From positions 1 to 64,000 of the forward strand of contig JBCDFV010000021.1 in the NCBI GenBank assembly GCA_039177555.1: DNA of 64,000 nt. Direction: 5' to 3'. Positions 7,628-16,108 of this stretch are shown here, one piece after another; position 1 is the stretch's first letter, and each line of letters starts with the position of its first letter. The translations under genes and the position numbers were made by a program. This DNA comes from JANQGH01 sp039177555. GTDB lineage: Bacteria > Pseudomonadota > Alphaproteobacteria > DSM-16000 > Inquilinaceae. The notes under the pieces were generated by a model. It searched no databases. It had not been told where the DNA came from and saw nothing but the letters and a program-made list of their open reading frames with translations.

Positions 7628-9010
7628 CTATTGCGTCGCCTGCACCTCGGAGATGTACAGGTTCGCCTGCGGGAACCCGCCACCGGACGAGTAGGTGCCG
7701 ACCCAGATGTCATACTGGCCCGACTGCGGACGGCTGAACGTCAGCGACGGGTTCAGGCCGTTGCCGCCATCGTCATCGCAGTACCACTGGCCGTTCGGGC
7801 CGTTAACCACCAGCGTCGTGTCGCTGCTGGAGATCGCATAGAGGTACAGCGGGAACGAGTTGCCGGCCTGATAGTTCAGCCGGTAGTCCGGCGCCTGGGC
7901 CACGTAGCCGCGGCAGTTGCTGCCGACATTGCTGGCCGGGATGTCGCCGCCGGCCTGGATCGAGACGACATAAGGATCGGGCGTGTAGCCGGTGTTCAGG
8001 TTCACCGACCCGAAGGCTGGCTGCAGGTTCCAGTTCGGCATGTTGGCGCTGCCGCCCCCGCCGCCGCCACCACCGCCGCCGGCCGAGCCGCCGCCTTGGT
8101 TCAATTCAGAGATCGACAGGGTCGCCTGCGGGAAGCCGCCGCCGGACGAGTAGGTGCCGACCCAAATGTCATACTGGCCCGACTGTGGGCTGTTGAACGT
8201 GACCAGCGGGTTGAGACTCCCGTAGCTGTCGTCATCGCAGTACCAGCGCCCTGACGGGTCGTTGACCACGAGGGTCGTGTCGCTGCCGGACTGGGCGAAG
8301 ATGTTTAGCGGCCAGCCGTTGCCGGCCTGATAGTAAAGCCGATAGTCCGGGGCCTCGGCCACATAGCCCCGGCAGTTGCTGCCGACCGAACTGGCGGCCA
8401 GATTACCGCCGGCCTGCACCGAGACATTGTAGGGGTCGGGCGAAAAGCCGTTGTTCAGGTTGACGGTGCCGTATGTCGGCTGAAGGTTGTAGTTCGGGCT
8501 GCCGGCGACAGTGCCGCCGCCGCCACCACCACCACCGCCATGGGGGCTAAGTTCGGAAATCGACAGGGTCGCCTGCGGGAAGCCGCCACCGGACGAGTAG
8601 GTGCCGACCCAGATGTCGTATTGGCCCGAGGCCGGGTTGTTGAAGGTGACCAGAGGGTTCAGGCTGCCATAGCCGTCATCGTCGCAGAACCAGCGGCCGC
8701 TGGGGTCGTTGATGACCAGCGTGGTGTCGGATCCGGACTGGGCAAAGATGTGCAAGGGAAAGCCGCCCGACTGATAGTAAAGCCGGTAGTCCGGCGCGTC
8801 GGCGACATAGCCGCGGCAGTTCGAGCCGACATTGCTGGCCGCAATGGGGCCGCCCGCCTGCAAGCTGGTCGTGTAGGGGTCCGGCAGGAAGCCGCTGTTG
8901 AGGTTAACGGTCCCAAAGGTCGGGTTTAACCGGTAGTTCTGCGCCTCCGCACCCTGGATCGCGGTCACTGACAGGGCCGTGGCCACTGCAGCCGCAAACA
9001 AACGCCTCAT
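7628..9010 (-). CDS. Secreted protein of three tandem beta-rich domains joined by poly-Gly linkers
   Basis: A 460-residue protein with a signal peptide (MRRLFAAAVATALSVTAIQG, cleavage near AEA at about residue 23). The rest is three near-identical domains of about 130 residues, at about 24-155, 168-302 and 322-460. Each repeats the blocks PTFGTVNLN.GF.PDPY, GSNCRGYVA.APDYRL.Y, SDTTLVVNDPSGRWYCDDD, NPLVTF and SGQYDIWVGTYSSGGGFPQA. Two cysteines per domain (in SNCRG and WYCDDD) probably form a disulfide. The linkers are runs of 9 and 11 glycines. The pattern recalls pre-peptidase C-terminal (PPC-like) beta sandwiches, and CDDD could bind calcium; both are inference. There is no protease domain. 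A one-domain paralogue lies immediately upstream at 9279-9743. Confidence 0.85.
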   Translation of the reverse strand: MRRLFAAAVATALSVTAIQGAEAQNYRLNPTFGTVNLNSGFLPDPYTTSLQAGGPIAASNVGSNCRGYVADAPDYRLYYQSGGFPLHIFAQSGSDTTLVINDPSGRWFCDDDGYGSLNPLVTFNNPASGQYDIWVGTYSSGGGFPQATLSISELSPHGGGGGGGGGTVAGSPNYNLQPTYGTVNLNNGFSPDPYNVSVQAGGNLAASSVGSNCRGYVAEAPDYRLYYQAGNGWPLNIFAQSGSDTTLVVNDPSGRWYCDDDSYGSLNPLVTFNSPQSGQYDIWVGTYSSGGGFPQATLSISELNQGGGSAGGGGGGGGGGSANMPNWNLQPAFGSVNLNTGYTPDPYVVSIQAGGDIPASNVGSNCRGYVAQAPDYRLNYQAGNSFPLYLYAISSSDTTLVVNGPNGQWYCDDDGGNGLNPSLTFSRPQSGQYDIWVGTYSSGGGFPQANLYISEVQATQ

Positions 9011-9278
9011 GATGAACCCTCCACATGCTGATTGGATAAATTGAGACTAACACCGGGAATGGTGTGCATAAAAGAACTAGGCACCGAAAATCGCATTTTA
9101 TTGATTTCGATGCACAAAACGCTGGCAGACTACTGTGAAGTGGGCGTTAAAGGTGCGTTAAATACGCGAATATACGCTCAAGCGAGAAATAGAATAGCCC
9201 GTTCAGGTCATATACTTCCGTAGGCGTTTTCGTCATCAATCGACGGAAAATCGTTCGATTCTGTCTTCAGGGCCATCG
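9011..9278. other. AT-rich intergenic region between the two paralogues
   Basis: This 268-base stretch is markedly richer in A/T than its surroundings and holds no convincing ORF. It presumably carries the promoter of the three-domain gene (leftward) and the end of nothing on the right, because the upstream paralogue at 9279-9743 also reads leftward. I see no hairpin with a U tail, so the two genes might be co-transcribed. Confidence 0.5.
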
Positions 9279-9743
9279 TCAGGGCTGAAGTTCGGTGATG
9301 AACAAAGTCGCCTGCACCGGGCTGGTTTCCGGCAAGAGAGCGCCGACCCAGATTTGGTAGAGGCCGGACTGCGGGTTGGCGTAGGTGATCATCGGGTTGA
9401 GGCCGCCCATGCCATCGTCATCGCAGCGCCAGGTGCCGGAGGGGTCGTTCACGATCAGCGTCGTGTCGATGCCGGACTGTACGAAGATGTGCAGGGGAAA
9501 GACCGTGCCCGCCATGTAAGTCAGTTGAAAATCCGGCGGGCCGGCGATCTGGCCGCGGCAGTTGCCGCCCAGCGTCTGGCGGGCGTCGATGGCGCCGCCT
9601 GGGCTGACACGGACGAAGAACGGGTCGAGCGGAAAGCCGGCGTTCAGGCTGATGCTGCCATAGGTTGGCGCCTGGCCGAGACTCTGTGCGTGTCCGATCT
9701 GGGCAAGCGCGGCCAGCGCGACAGCCAACAAGAAAGACTTCAT
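9279..9743 (-). CDS. Secreted single-domain paralogue of the repeated beta-rich protein
   Basis: A 154-residue protein with a signal peptide (MKSFLLAVALAALAQIGHAQ; cleavage after GHA). The mature chain is one copy of the domain seen three times in 7628-9010: APTYGSISLNAGFPLDPF, GGNCRGQIAGPPDFQLTY, DTTLIVNDPSGTWRCDDDG and SGLYQIWVGAL. The two domain cysteines are kept. It diverges more from the three repeats than they do from each other, which suggests it is the older single-domain form and the tandem gene arose by later internal duplication (inference). Periplasmic or extracellular location is expected; function unknown. Confidence 0.82.
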   Translation of the reverse strand: MKSFLLAVALAALAQIGHAQSLGQAPTYGSISLNAGFPLDPFFVRVSPGGAIDARQTLGGNCRGQIAGPPDFQLTYMAGTVFPLHIFVQSGIDTTLIVNDPSGTWRCDDDGMGGLNPMITYANPQSGLYQIWVGALLPETSPVQATLFITELQP

Positions 9744-9851
9744 GCCCGCGCCGCTCCGACCCTGCCGGCTTAGGTTTGCCCAATAAGCGAGTTGGATGAC
9801 ATTATCACATCAGCCGGAATCCGGGCCAGCGGATTGGGCGCAGGTCGCGCC

Positions 9852-10535
9852 TCAAGACCTTCGATTGAGATCCGTGGCGGCCCGTTTCAGGCCGTCGCGC
9901 TGCATCGATCGTTCCAGCAGTTCCAGCCGGACATCCAGCTCAAGCCGGTCGTCGTCGACCATCTTGCGGCGATACTTGTCGAAGGTTTCGGCCAGTTCAT
10001 CCAGGGTCTGGCGGGTGCGGTCGGTCAGCGCCTGGCTGTCCTCGCCCTCACGCTGGAGGGTCAGCAGGCTGCCGGTCACCGTTTCCAGATGCCCCAGATA
10101 ACTGCCCAGCGCCTTCTGGACCCTTGGGAACTCCGCCGGGTTGGCCTTGACTTCACGGATCATCTGTTTGGCCGAGCCGCTGATCACGCCCACCGTTTGC
10201 CGGATGTCGCGATCGTTCAGCCGGAAGCTGTTGCGCCGGATCGTGCGCAGGCGCCCCTCGGCCACGCGCAGTTCCTGCGCCAGCAGCTTGGGATCGACCA
10301 GCAGGCCCTCCGCCTGGTCGAACAGCGCGGCGTAGGGGTCAGGCCGCAACAGGCGCGCGGCGATGATCCAGAAGAAGAAGAATGCCACGATCGACCAGAA
10401 CATGCCGGCCCCGGCCGGACCGTAAAGCACAGCGGCCAGCACGGCCGCCGAAAGCGGCGCCAGGATGCGTCGGTTCTTCTGCCACCAGGTCAATGATGCG
10501 TCCTTCTGTGCTTCCGGTTTGGGCAATGCCGGCAA
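9852..10535 (-). CDS. XpaC-like membrane protein (5-bromo-4-chloroindolyl phosphate hydrolysis family)
   Basis: The 227-residue product has two closely spaced hydrophobic segments near the N-terminus (PLSAAVLAAVLYGPAGAG and MFWSIVAFFFFWIIAARL) and a long helical cytosolic part. Motifs such as SAKQMIREVKANPAEFPRVQ and ALGSYLGHLETVTGSLLTLQ match what I remember of the XpaC family, often linked with TelA-like proteins; no TelA gene is here. The frame remains open across leuC, so the start is uncertain. TTG at 10535 or TTG at 10526 best fits, as no ATG or GTG occurs between the leuC start and the first hydrophobic helix. Divergent from leuC. Confidence 0.66.
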   Translation of the reverse strand: MPALPKPEAQKDASLTWWQKNRRILAPLSAAVLAAVLYGPAGAGMFWSIVAFFFFWIIAARLLRPDPYAALFDQAEGLLVDPKLLAQELRVAEGRLRTIRRNSFRLNDRDIRQTVGVISGSAKQMIREVKANPAEFPRVQKALGSYLGHLETVTGSLLTLQREGEDSQALTDRTRQTLDELAETFDKYRRKMVDDDRLELDVRLELLERSMQRDGLKRAATDLNRRS

Positions 10536-10655
10536 TGATCGGTGTCTGCGGGGACAATATTCTGCTTTTGCGACCTTCCGCCAAGGGCCACCTAACGCTA
10601 TATCTCCGGCGCCTCCCGCCGTGGGGCCAGGATTTTTGAGGAAAGGAATAGGGCG

Positions 10656-12062
10656 ATGACGGCGCCGCGCACGATGTTCGACAAGATTTGGGACTCTCAT
10701 GTGGTGCATGAGCAGGAGGATGGAAGTTCCATTCTCTATATCGATCGCCACCTTGTGCATGAGGTCACCAGCCCGCAGGCGTTCGAAGGCCTGCGCATGG
10801 CCGGCCGGCCCGTGCGCCGACCGCTGTCGACTCTGGCCGTGCCGGACCACAACGTGCCGACATCCGACCGGTCGCATGGCATCGAGGACGCGGAAAGCCG
10901 CATCCAGGTCGAAACCCTGGAGGCCAATTGCCGGGACTTCGGCATTCCGATCTTCAAGATGGACGATGTGCGCCAGGGCATCGTGCACATCATCGGGCCG
11001 GAGCAAGGCTTCACCCAGCCGGGCATGACCATCGTCTGCGGCGACAGCCACACCGCGACCCATGGGGCCTTCGGCGCGCTGGCGTTCGGCATCGGCACGT
11101 CTGAGGTCGAACATGTGCTGGCGACCCAGACGCTGCACCAGCGGCGGGCGAAGAACATGCGCATCACCGTTGACGGCGCCTTGCCGCCGGGGGTGACGGC
11201 CAAGGACATGATCCTGGCGATCATCGGCGTGACTGGCACGGCCGGCGGCACGGGCTACGTCATCGAATATGCCGGCGAGGCAGTGCGCGCGCTGTCGATG
11301 GAAGGCCGCATGACGGTCTGTAACATGTCGATCGAGGCGGGCGCGCGCGCCGGGCTGATCGCGCCGGACGAGACAACCTTCGCCTATATCAAGGGCCGGC
11401 CGATGGCGCCGTCGGGGCCGGATTGGGACGATGCGGTCGCCCATTGGCGAACCCTGCCGTCGGATGACGGCGCGGTTTACGACGAGGAGATAACCCTGGC
11501 GGCGGCCGATATCGCGCCGAACGTGACCTGGGGCACCAGCCCGCAGGACGTGGTGCCGATCACCGGCGCCGTGCCCGACCCCGACGCCATTAAGGATGTG
11601 CGCCAGCAAGAGGCCGCGCGCCGCTCGCTGGACTATATGGGCCTGAAGGCCGGCACGCGCATGCAGGACATCGCGGTTGAGAAGGTCTTCATCGGCTCGT
11701 GCACCAACGGGCGCATCGAGGATCTGCGCGCCGCGGCCGCCGTGGCCGACGGGCGGCGGATCGCCGACGGTGTCTACGCCATGGTCGTGCCCGGCTCCGG
11801 CCTGGTGAAACAGCAGGCGGAGGCCGAGGGGCTGGACCGGATCTTCCTGCAAGCCGGCTTCGACTGGCGCGAGCCGGGCTGTTCCATGTGCCTGGCGATG
11901 AATGCCGACAAGTTGGCGCCGGGCGAGCGCTGCGCCTCGACATCGAACCGCAATTTCGAAGGTCGCCAGGGCCGGGGCGGACGGACCCATCTGGTCAGCC
12001 CCGCTATGGCCGCCGCCGCCGCGCTTAAAGGCCGGCTGGCCGACGTGCGTGAGTTTATGTGA
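10656..12062 (+). CDS. leuC: 3-isopropylmalate dehydratase large subunit
   Basis: LeuC with LeuD isomerises 2-isopropylmalate to 3-isopropylmalate in leucine synthesis. The 468-residue protein has the aconitase-superfamily features: TVCGDSHTATHGAFGALAFGIG style substrate loop (VCGDSHTATHGAFGAL) and the 4Fe-4S ligands in FIGSCTNGR and EPGCSMCLAMN, plus ERCASTSNRNFEGRQG near the C-terminus. Length is normal. It begins with ATG after GAGGAAAGGAATAGGGCG and leads the leuC-leuD-x-leuB cluster. No leader peptide rich in leucine codons is evident upstream, so attenuation control is not indicated. Confidence 0.98.
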   Translation: MTAPRTMFDKIWDSHVVHEQEDGSSILYIDRHLVHEVTSPQAFEGLRMAGRPVRRPLSTLAVPDHNVPTSDRSHGIEDAESRIQVETLEANCRDFGIPIFKMDDVRQGIVHIIGPEQGFTQPGMTIVCGDSHTATHGAFGALAFGIGTSEVEHVLATQTLHQRRAKNMRITVDGALPPGVTAKDMILAIIGVTGTAGGTGYVIEYAGEAVRALSMEGRMTVCNMSIEAGARAGLIAPDETTFAYIKGRPMAPSGPDWDDAVAHWRTLPSDDGAVYDEEITLAAADIAPNVTWGTSPQDVVPITGAVPDPDAIKDVRQQEAARRSLDYMGLKAGTRMQDIAVEKVFIGSCTNGRIEDLRAAAAVADGRRIADGVYAMVVPGSGLVKQQAEAEGLDRIFLQAGFDWREPGCSMCLAMNADKLAPGERCASTSNRNFEGRQGRGGRTHLVSPAMAAAAALKGRLADVREFM

Positions 12063-12100
12063 GCGGATTTGATAGAACGAAGCGAATGATAGGACGATAG

Positions 12101-12730
12101 ATGCAACCCTTTACGACGCTGACGGCGGTCGCCGCGCCCTTGCCGATGGTCAATGTCGATACCGACATGATCATCCCCAAGCAGTTCCTGAAAACCATCA
12201 AGCGCACCGGCCTGGCCGAGGGCCTGTTCCACGAGTTGCGCACGGACGAGCAAGGCAACCGGAAGGAATTCGTGCTCGACCACCCGCACTACACCAGCGC
12301 GCAGATCCTAATCGCCGGCCAGAATTTCGGCTGCGGGTCCAGCCGCGAGCACGCGCCGTGGGCTTTGCTCGATTTCGGCATCCGCTGCATCATCGCGCCC
12401 AGCTTCGCCGACATTTTCTACAACAACTGCTTCAAGAACGGCATTTTGCCGATCGCGACGCATGATGAGCATGTCGACCGGCTGATGGAACACGCCCAGC
12501 GCGGCGCCAACGCGACCTTGACGGTCGATTTGCCGGCGCAGGAGATCCATGGCCATGAAGGCGGCGTGGTGACCTTCGAGATCGACCCGCACCGCAAGCA
12601 TTGCCTGCTGAACGGCCTCGACGACATCGGCCTGACCATGGCGCATGATCATCGTATCGACGCCTTTGAGGCGGCCCGGCGCGAGCAGCATCCCTGGCAC
12701 GACCCCGAACATCCCGACCCGCGCGCCTAA
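12101..12730 (+). CDS. leuD: 3-isopropylmalate dehydratase small subunit
   Basis: LeuD supplies the swivelling domain that completes the LeuC active site. The 209-residue product has the family blocks VNVDTDMIIPKQFLKTIKRTG, here typical in position, and GQNFGCGSSREHAPWAL with FGIRCIIAPSFADIFYNNCFKNGILPI broken across the middle. It lies 38 bases downstream of leuC and is followed 15 bases later by a small membrane protein. Length is normal for proteobacterial LeuD. Confidence 0.98.
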   Translation: MQPFTTLTAVAAPLPMVNVDTDMIIPKQFLKTIKRTGLAEGLFHELRTDEQGNRKEFVLDHPHYTSAQILIAGQNFGCGSSREHAPWALLDFGIRCIIAPSFADIFYNNCFKNGILPIATHDEHVDRLMEHAQRGANATLTVDLPAQEIHGHEGGVVTFEIDPHRKHCLLNGLDDIGLTMAHDHRIDAFEAARREQHPWHDPEHPDPRA

Positions 12731-12745
12731 GCTGGGGTTGGCGAG

Positions 12746-13336
12746 GTGCTGCGCCCCCTGCGCCTGATCTGCCTGCTGGCATCGGTCGTCCTGATCGCCA
12801 GCCTGTTCTCGCCGTGGCTTGCCGTCGACGGCTCGGTCTTCGCCGACCAGATCCCGCCGACGGTGACCATGCTGATGCCGCAACTGCCGCAATGGCTGGA
12901 GGCGGGCAGCATCAATGTCTATGTGCTGGACGTGGCGCGCCTGCCGGTCGACACCAGCGCCGCCCTGCACGGCATCGTCAATGCCAGCTTCGCCGATACC
13001 ATCGACGACACGGCCGTTCTGGACCCGTTCGTCGTGTTCGGCAGTGCCTACGTCGAAAATGATGACCGGCGCTATTGGGCCTTTCTGATCTGGCTGACGC
13101 CGTTCGGCGCCGCACTCAGCATCGCGGTCTATCTGATCCGCCGGCCCGCCTACGTTCCGGCCACCTTGGCCACCTTGCCGCCGATTGGCCTGTTCATCGG
13201 GTCCTTGATGCAGCGCGATCCCATCGCCTATGACAGCCTGACCGCATCCTTCTACATGGCCCTGGTGGCGTCCGCTGTGATCTGGCTGGCCACGCTCGCC
13301 GCCTGGGGTGTCCGCATCCGCCACAAGGGCCGCTAA
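12746..13336 (+). CDS. Membrane protein of unknown function inside the leu cluster
   Basis: A 196-residue protein starting with GTG. One hydrophobic segment lies at the N-terminus (LICLLASVVLIASLFSPWLA). An extracytoplasmic loop of about 75 residues follows, then three more helices at about 108-125, 133-150 and 165-188. No family is recognised. It sits between leuD and leuB in the same direction, 15 bases after leuD and 50 before leuB, so it is probably co-transcribed with leucine genes. Whether that is functional or incidental cannot be judged. No binding motif or cysteine pattern stands out. Confidence 0.68.
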   Translation: MLRPLRLICLLASVVLIASLFSPWLAVDGSVFADQIPPTVTMLMPQLPQWLEAGSINVYVLDVARLPVDTSAALHGIVNASFADTIDDTAVLDPFVVFGSAYVENDDRRYWAFLIWLTPFGAALSIAVYLIRRPAYVPATLATLPPIGLFIGSLMQRDPIAYDSLTASFYMALVASAVIWLATLAAWGVRIRHKGR

Positions 13337-13386
13337 GGCCCGATCCTCTGAAGAAGAAGGCCGCCCACGGCCGGGAGACCCTGTTC

Positions 13387-14499
13387 ATGACCGCAAACAA
13401 ATCGATCCTGCTGCTGCCCGGCGACGGTATCGGGCCCGAGGCGATGGCCGAGGTGGTGAAGACCGCCGATTGGATGGGCCAGCATCGCGCGGTTGGCTTC
13501 GACACAGAGGAGGCGTTGGTCGGCGGCTGCTCGATCGACAGCGCCGGCGTGCCGATCACGGACGCGGTGATGGCCAAGGCCATGGACGCCGACGCCGTGC
13601 TGCTGGGGGCGGTCGGCGGCCCGAAATGGGACGCGGTCGATTTCGCCATCAGGCCGGAGGCGGGCCTCTTGCGTTTGCGCAAGGACCTGGAGCTGTTCGC
13701 CAACCTGAGGCCCGCGATGGTCTTCCCGGCGCTTGCCGACGCCTCCAGCCTGAAGCGCGAGCTGGTCGAGGGTTTGGACATCATGATCGTCCGCGAACTG
13801 ACGGGCGGTGTCTATTTTGGTGAGCCGCGCGGCATCGAGACCTTGGCCGACGGCCAGCGAAGGGGCGTGAACACCCAGGTCTATACGACCTCGGAGATCC
13901 ATCGGGTGGCGGCCGTGGCCTTCGACCTGGCCAGAAAGCGCGGCAACCTGGTGCATTCGGTGGAAAAGATGAACGTCATGGAATCCGGCCGTCTGTGGCG
14001 GGAAGAGGTGACCAAGCTGCATGGCGAGCAGTTCGCCGATGTCGAGCTGCAGCACATGCTGGCCGACAACTGTGCGATGCAGTTGGTGCGCAACCCGAAA
14101 CAGTTCGATGTCATCGTCACCGACAATCTGTTCGGCGACATGCTGTCGGACGAGGCGGCGATGCTGACCGGTTCGCTGGGCATGCTGCCATCGGCCTCGC
14201 TGGGTGCGGCGGACGAAACGGGACGGCGGCGGGCATTGTACGAGCCGGTGCACGGGTCGGCCCCCGACATTGCCGGTCAGGGGCTGGCCAACCCGATCGC
14301 CATGCTGCTCAGCTTCGCCATGATGCTGCGCTACAGCTTCGATCTGGGAACCGAGGCCGATTTGATGGAAAAGTCGGTGGCCAACGTGCTTAACGCCGGA
14401 ATTCGGACTGCCGACATTGCCACGCCGGACACCAAGAAAGTCTCGACCGGCGAGATGGGACAGGCGATCCGGGACGAGATGGGCCGGCTGTCCGGTTAA
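13387..14499 (+). CDS. leuB: 3-isopropylmalate dehydrogenase
   Basis: LeuB oxidises and decarboxylates 3-isopropylmalate to 2-oxoisocaproate using NAD. The 370-residue product shows LLPGDGIGPEAMAEV at the start, the substrate-binding arginines around RLRKDLELFANLRPA, and RELTGGVYFGEPRG. The metal-binding aspartates are in DNLFGDMLSDEAAMLTGSLG, and the nicotinamide pocket is EPVHGSAPDIAGQG. All key residues are present. It is the last leucine gene here and its TAA stop overlaps the stop of the convergent DUF962 gene within TTAA. Confidence 0.98.
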   Translation: MTANKSILLLPGDGIGPEAMAEVVKTADWMGQHRAVGFDTEEALVGGCSIDSAGVPITDAVMAKAMDADAVLLGAVGGPKWDAVDFAIRPEAGLLRLRKDLELFANLRPAMVFPALADASSLKRELVEGLDIMIVRELTGGVYFGEPRGIETLADGQRRGVNTQVYTTSEIHRVAAVAFDLARKRGNLVHSVEKMNVMESGRLWREEVTKLHGEQFADVELQHMLADNCAMQLVRNPKQFDVIVTDNLFGDMLSDEAAMLTGSLGMLPSASLGAADETGRRRALYEPVHGSAPDIAGQGLANPIAMLLSFAMMLRYSFDLGTEADLMEKSVANVLNAGIRTADIATPDTKKVSTGEMGQAIRDEMGRLSG

Positions 14500-14828
14500 C
14501 TGGTGACGCCCGCCTTCTTCAGTTCGCCGTCCAGGCGGCCGCTGCACCACAGGAAGAACATGCGGAAGTCGCTGACCAGCGACCAGACGGGGTAGGTGAA
14601 GGTGGCCGGCCGATTGCGCTCGACCGCCATATGGCCGATCCAGGCGAACAGATAGCCGCTGACGATGGCGACCAGGACCAGCCACCAGATCCCCAGCACG
14701 ATCGCGAGCAGCAGAAGCAACAGGCCGAGCGCCGTGCCGAAATAGTGCAGGTTGCGCGTGGCCGCTCGCGAGTGTTCGCGCAGGTAATAGGGCCAGAAGG
14801 CCGCGTAAGTGTCGATTTTGTCGCTCAT
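14496..14828 (-). CDS. Mpo1-like / DUF962 membrane protein
   Basis: A 110-residue protein. It has the family features HYFGTALGLLL, a second hydrophobic helix (WWLVLVAIVSGYLFAWIGH) and ERNRPATFTYPVWSLVSDFRMF. The conserved histidines in the helices (LHYFGT, WIGHMAVE) match the iron-binding histidines of yeast Mpo1, a dioxygenase in phytosphingosine degradation; whether the bacterial members catalyse this is unknown. The frame is open far upstream, but ATG at 14828 gives the correct family start. Convergent with leuB. Confidence 0.85.
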   Translation of the reverse strand: MSDKIDTYAAFWPYYLREHSRAATRNLHYFGTALGLLLLLLAIVLGIWWLVLVAIVSGYLFAWIGHMAVERNRPATFTYPVWSLVSDFRMFFLWCSGRLDGELKKAGVTS

Positions 14829-15044
14829 GGCACCATTCCTGCCGGATAGTGTGCCTTCGAATGGCAAGGAAGGGAAGCCGACCCCATATCGCCGAGTGGT
14901 GCCGGGGGACGCGGGCATGACCGGTCGGAAGACCTGCCAAGCGCAGGCCCGCCTTGCGTTGCGGGGCCGGCGGCTGTAGTCAGGCGGGCTTTGCGCCCGT
15001 GCGTCATATGAACGCGCTGGGCGCGTGAAGGTGGAGTTAGGACC

Positions 15045-16070
15045 ATGGGTTACAAGGTGGCGGTCATCGGGGCGACCGGCAATGTCGGGCGCGAGTTGCT
15101 GCAGATCTTGAGCGAGCGGGACTTTCCCGCCGACGATGTCATCCCGCTGGCGTCGGAGAAATCCGCCGGCCGCGAGGTCAGCTTCGGCGAGGACGAAACC
15201 CTGAAGGTGCGCGATCTGGCGACCTTCGACTTCCGGGGCATCGACATCGCGCTGTCGTCGCCCGGCGCTTCCGTCTCCGCCCAGTTTTCGCCGAAGGCCG
15301 CCAAGGCCGGCTGCGTGGTGATCGACAACACCTCGCATTTCCGCATGGACCCGGAGGTGCCGCTGGTGGTGCCGGAGGTCAACCGCGAAGCCATTGCCGA
15401 CTATGGCCGCCGCAACATCATCGCCAACCCGAACTGTTCGACCATCCAGATGGTCGTGGCCATGAAGCCGCTGCACGACCTGGCGGTGATCCGCCGCGCG
15501 GTGGTCGCGACCTATCAGTCGGTTTCCGGTGCCGGTCGGGCCGGCATGGACGAGCTGTTCAACCAGACGCGCGGCATCTATGTGAACGACCCGGTGGTGA
15601 AGGAGACGTTCACCAAGCAGATCGCCTTCAACGTCATTCCCCATTGCGACCGGTTCATGGAGGACGGGTCGACCAAGGAGGAATGGAAGATGATGGTCGA
15701 GACCAAGAAGATCCTGGACCCGACCATCAAGATGAGCGTGACGTGCGTGCGCGTGCCGGTGTTCATCGGCCATTCCGAGGCGATCAATCTGGAGTTCGAG
15801 GACACGATCTCGGTCGACGAGGCGCGTGCGGCCCTGCGTGCAGCCCCGGGCGTCGTGGTGGTCGACCATCGTGCGGACGAGGGCTATGTCACCCCGGTCG
15901 AAAGCGCCGGCGAGGATGCCGTCTATGTCAGCCGGATACGCGAGGACCCGACGGTCGAAAACGGCCTCAACCTCTGGGTGGTTTCGGACAATCTGCGCAA
16001 GGGCGCGGCCCTGAACGCGGTCCAGATCGCCGAGGCGCTGGTCAACGATCATCTCCTGGTGCCGGCGTAA
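15045..16070 (+). CDS. asd: Aspartate-semialdehyde dehydrogenase
   Basis: Asd reduces aspartyl phosphate to aspartate semialdehyde, feeding lysine, diaminopimelate, threonine and methionine synthesis. The 341-residue product begins YKVAVIGATGNVGRELLQIL (NADP-binding Rossmann), has the catalytic cysteine in ANPNCSTIQMV, and the active-site region RVPVFIGHSEAINLEF with its conserved His. VSGAGRAGMDEL is also typical. ATG at 15045 follows GGTGGAG. It is 39 bases upstream of a CoA-ester lyase gene in the same direction. Confidence 0.97.
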   Translation: MGYKVAVIGATGNVGRELLQILSERDFPADDVIPLASEKSAGREVSFGEDETLKVRDLATFDFRGIDIALSSPGASVSAQFSPKAAKAGCVVIDNTSHFRMDPEVPLVVPEVNREAIADYGRRNIIANPNCSTIQMVVAMKPLHDLAVIRRAVVATYQSVSGAGRAGMDELFNQTRGIYVNDPVVKETFTKQIAFNVIPHCDRFMEDGSTKEEWKMMVETKKILDPTIKMSVTCVRVPVFIGHSEAINLEFEDTISVDEARAALRAAPGVVVVDHRADEGYVTPVESAGEDAVYVSRIREDPTVENGLNLWVVSDNLRKGAALNAVQIAEALVNDHLLVPA

Positions 16071-16108
16071 GGCCGGTCTTCGTCCAGCCCATCCAAGCGG
16101 AGGTTCCC

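Noticed and set aside
7628..9010. Long tandem repeats at about 450-base spacing, first considered as a CRISPR-like or DNA repeat array
   Set aside because: The repeats are in frame and encode protein domains; there are no short direct repeats with unique spacers.
9032..9223. 63-codon rightward ORF in the AT-rich gap between the two repeated-domain genes
   Set aside because: It starts with TTG without a ribosome binding site, has no recognisable domain and lies in a stretch with many stop codons in other frames; chance is likely.
9852..11990. Very long leftward frame (712 codons) covering leuC on the opposite strand
   Set aside because: Only the part below about 10535 shows a coherent membrane protein; the rest is antisense to leuC and reads as low-quality His/Arg-rich sequence caused by high GC.
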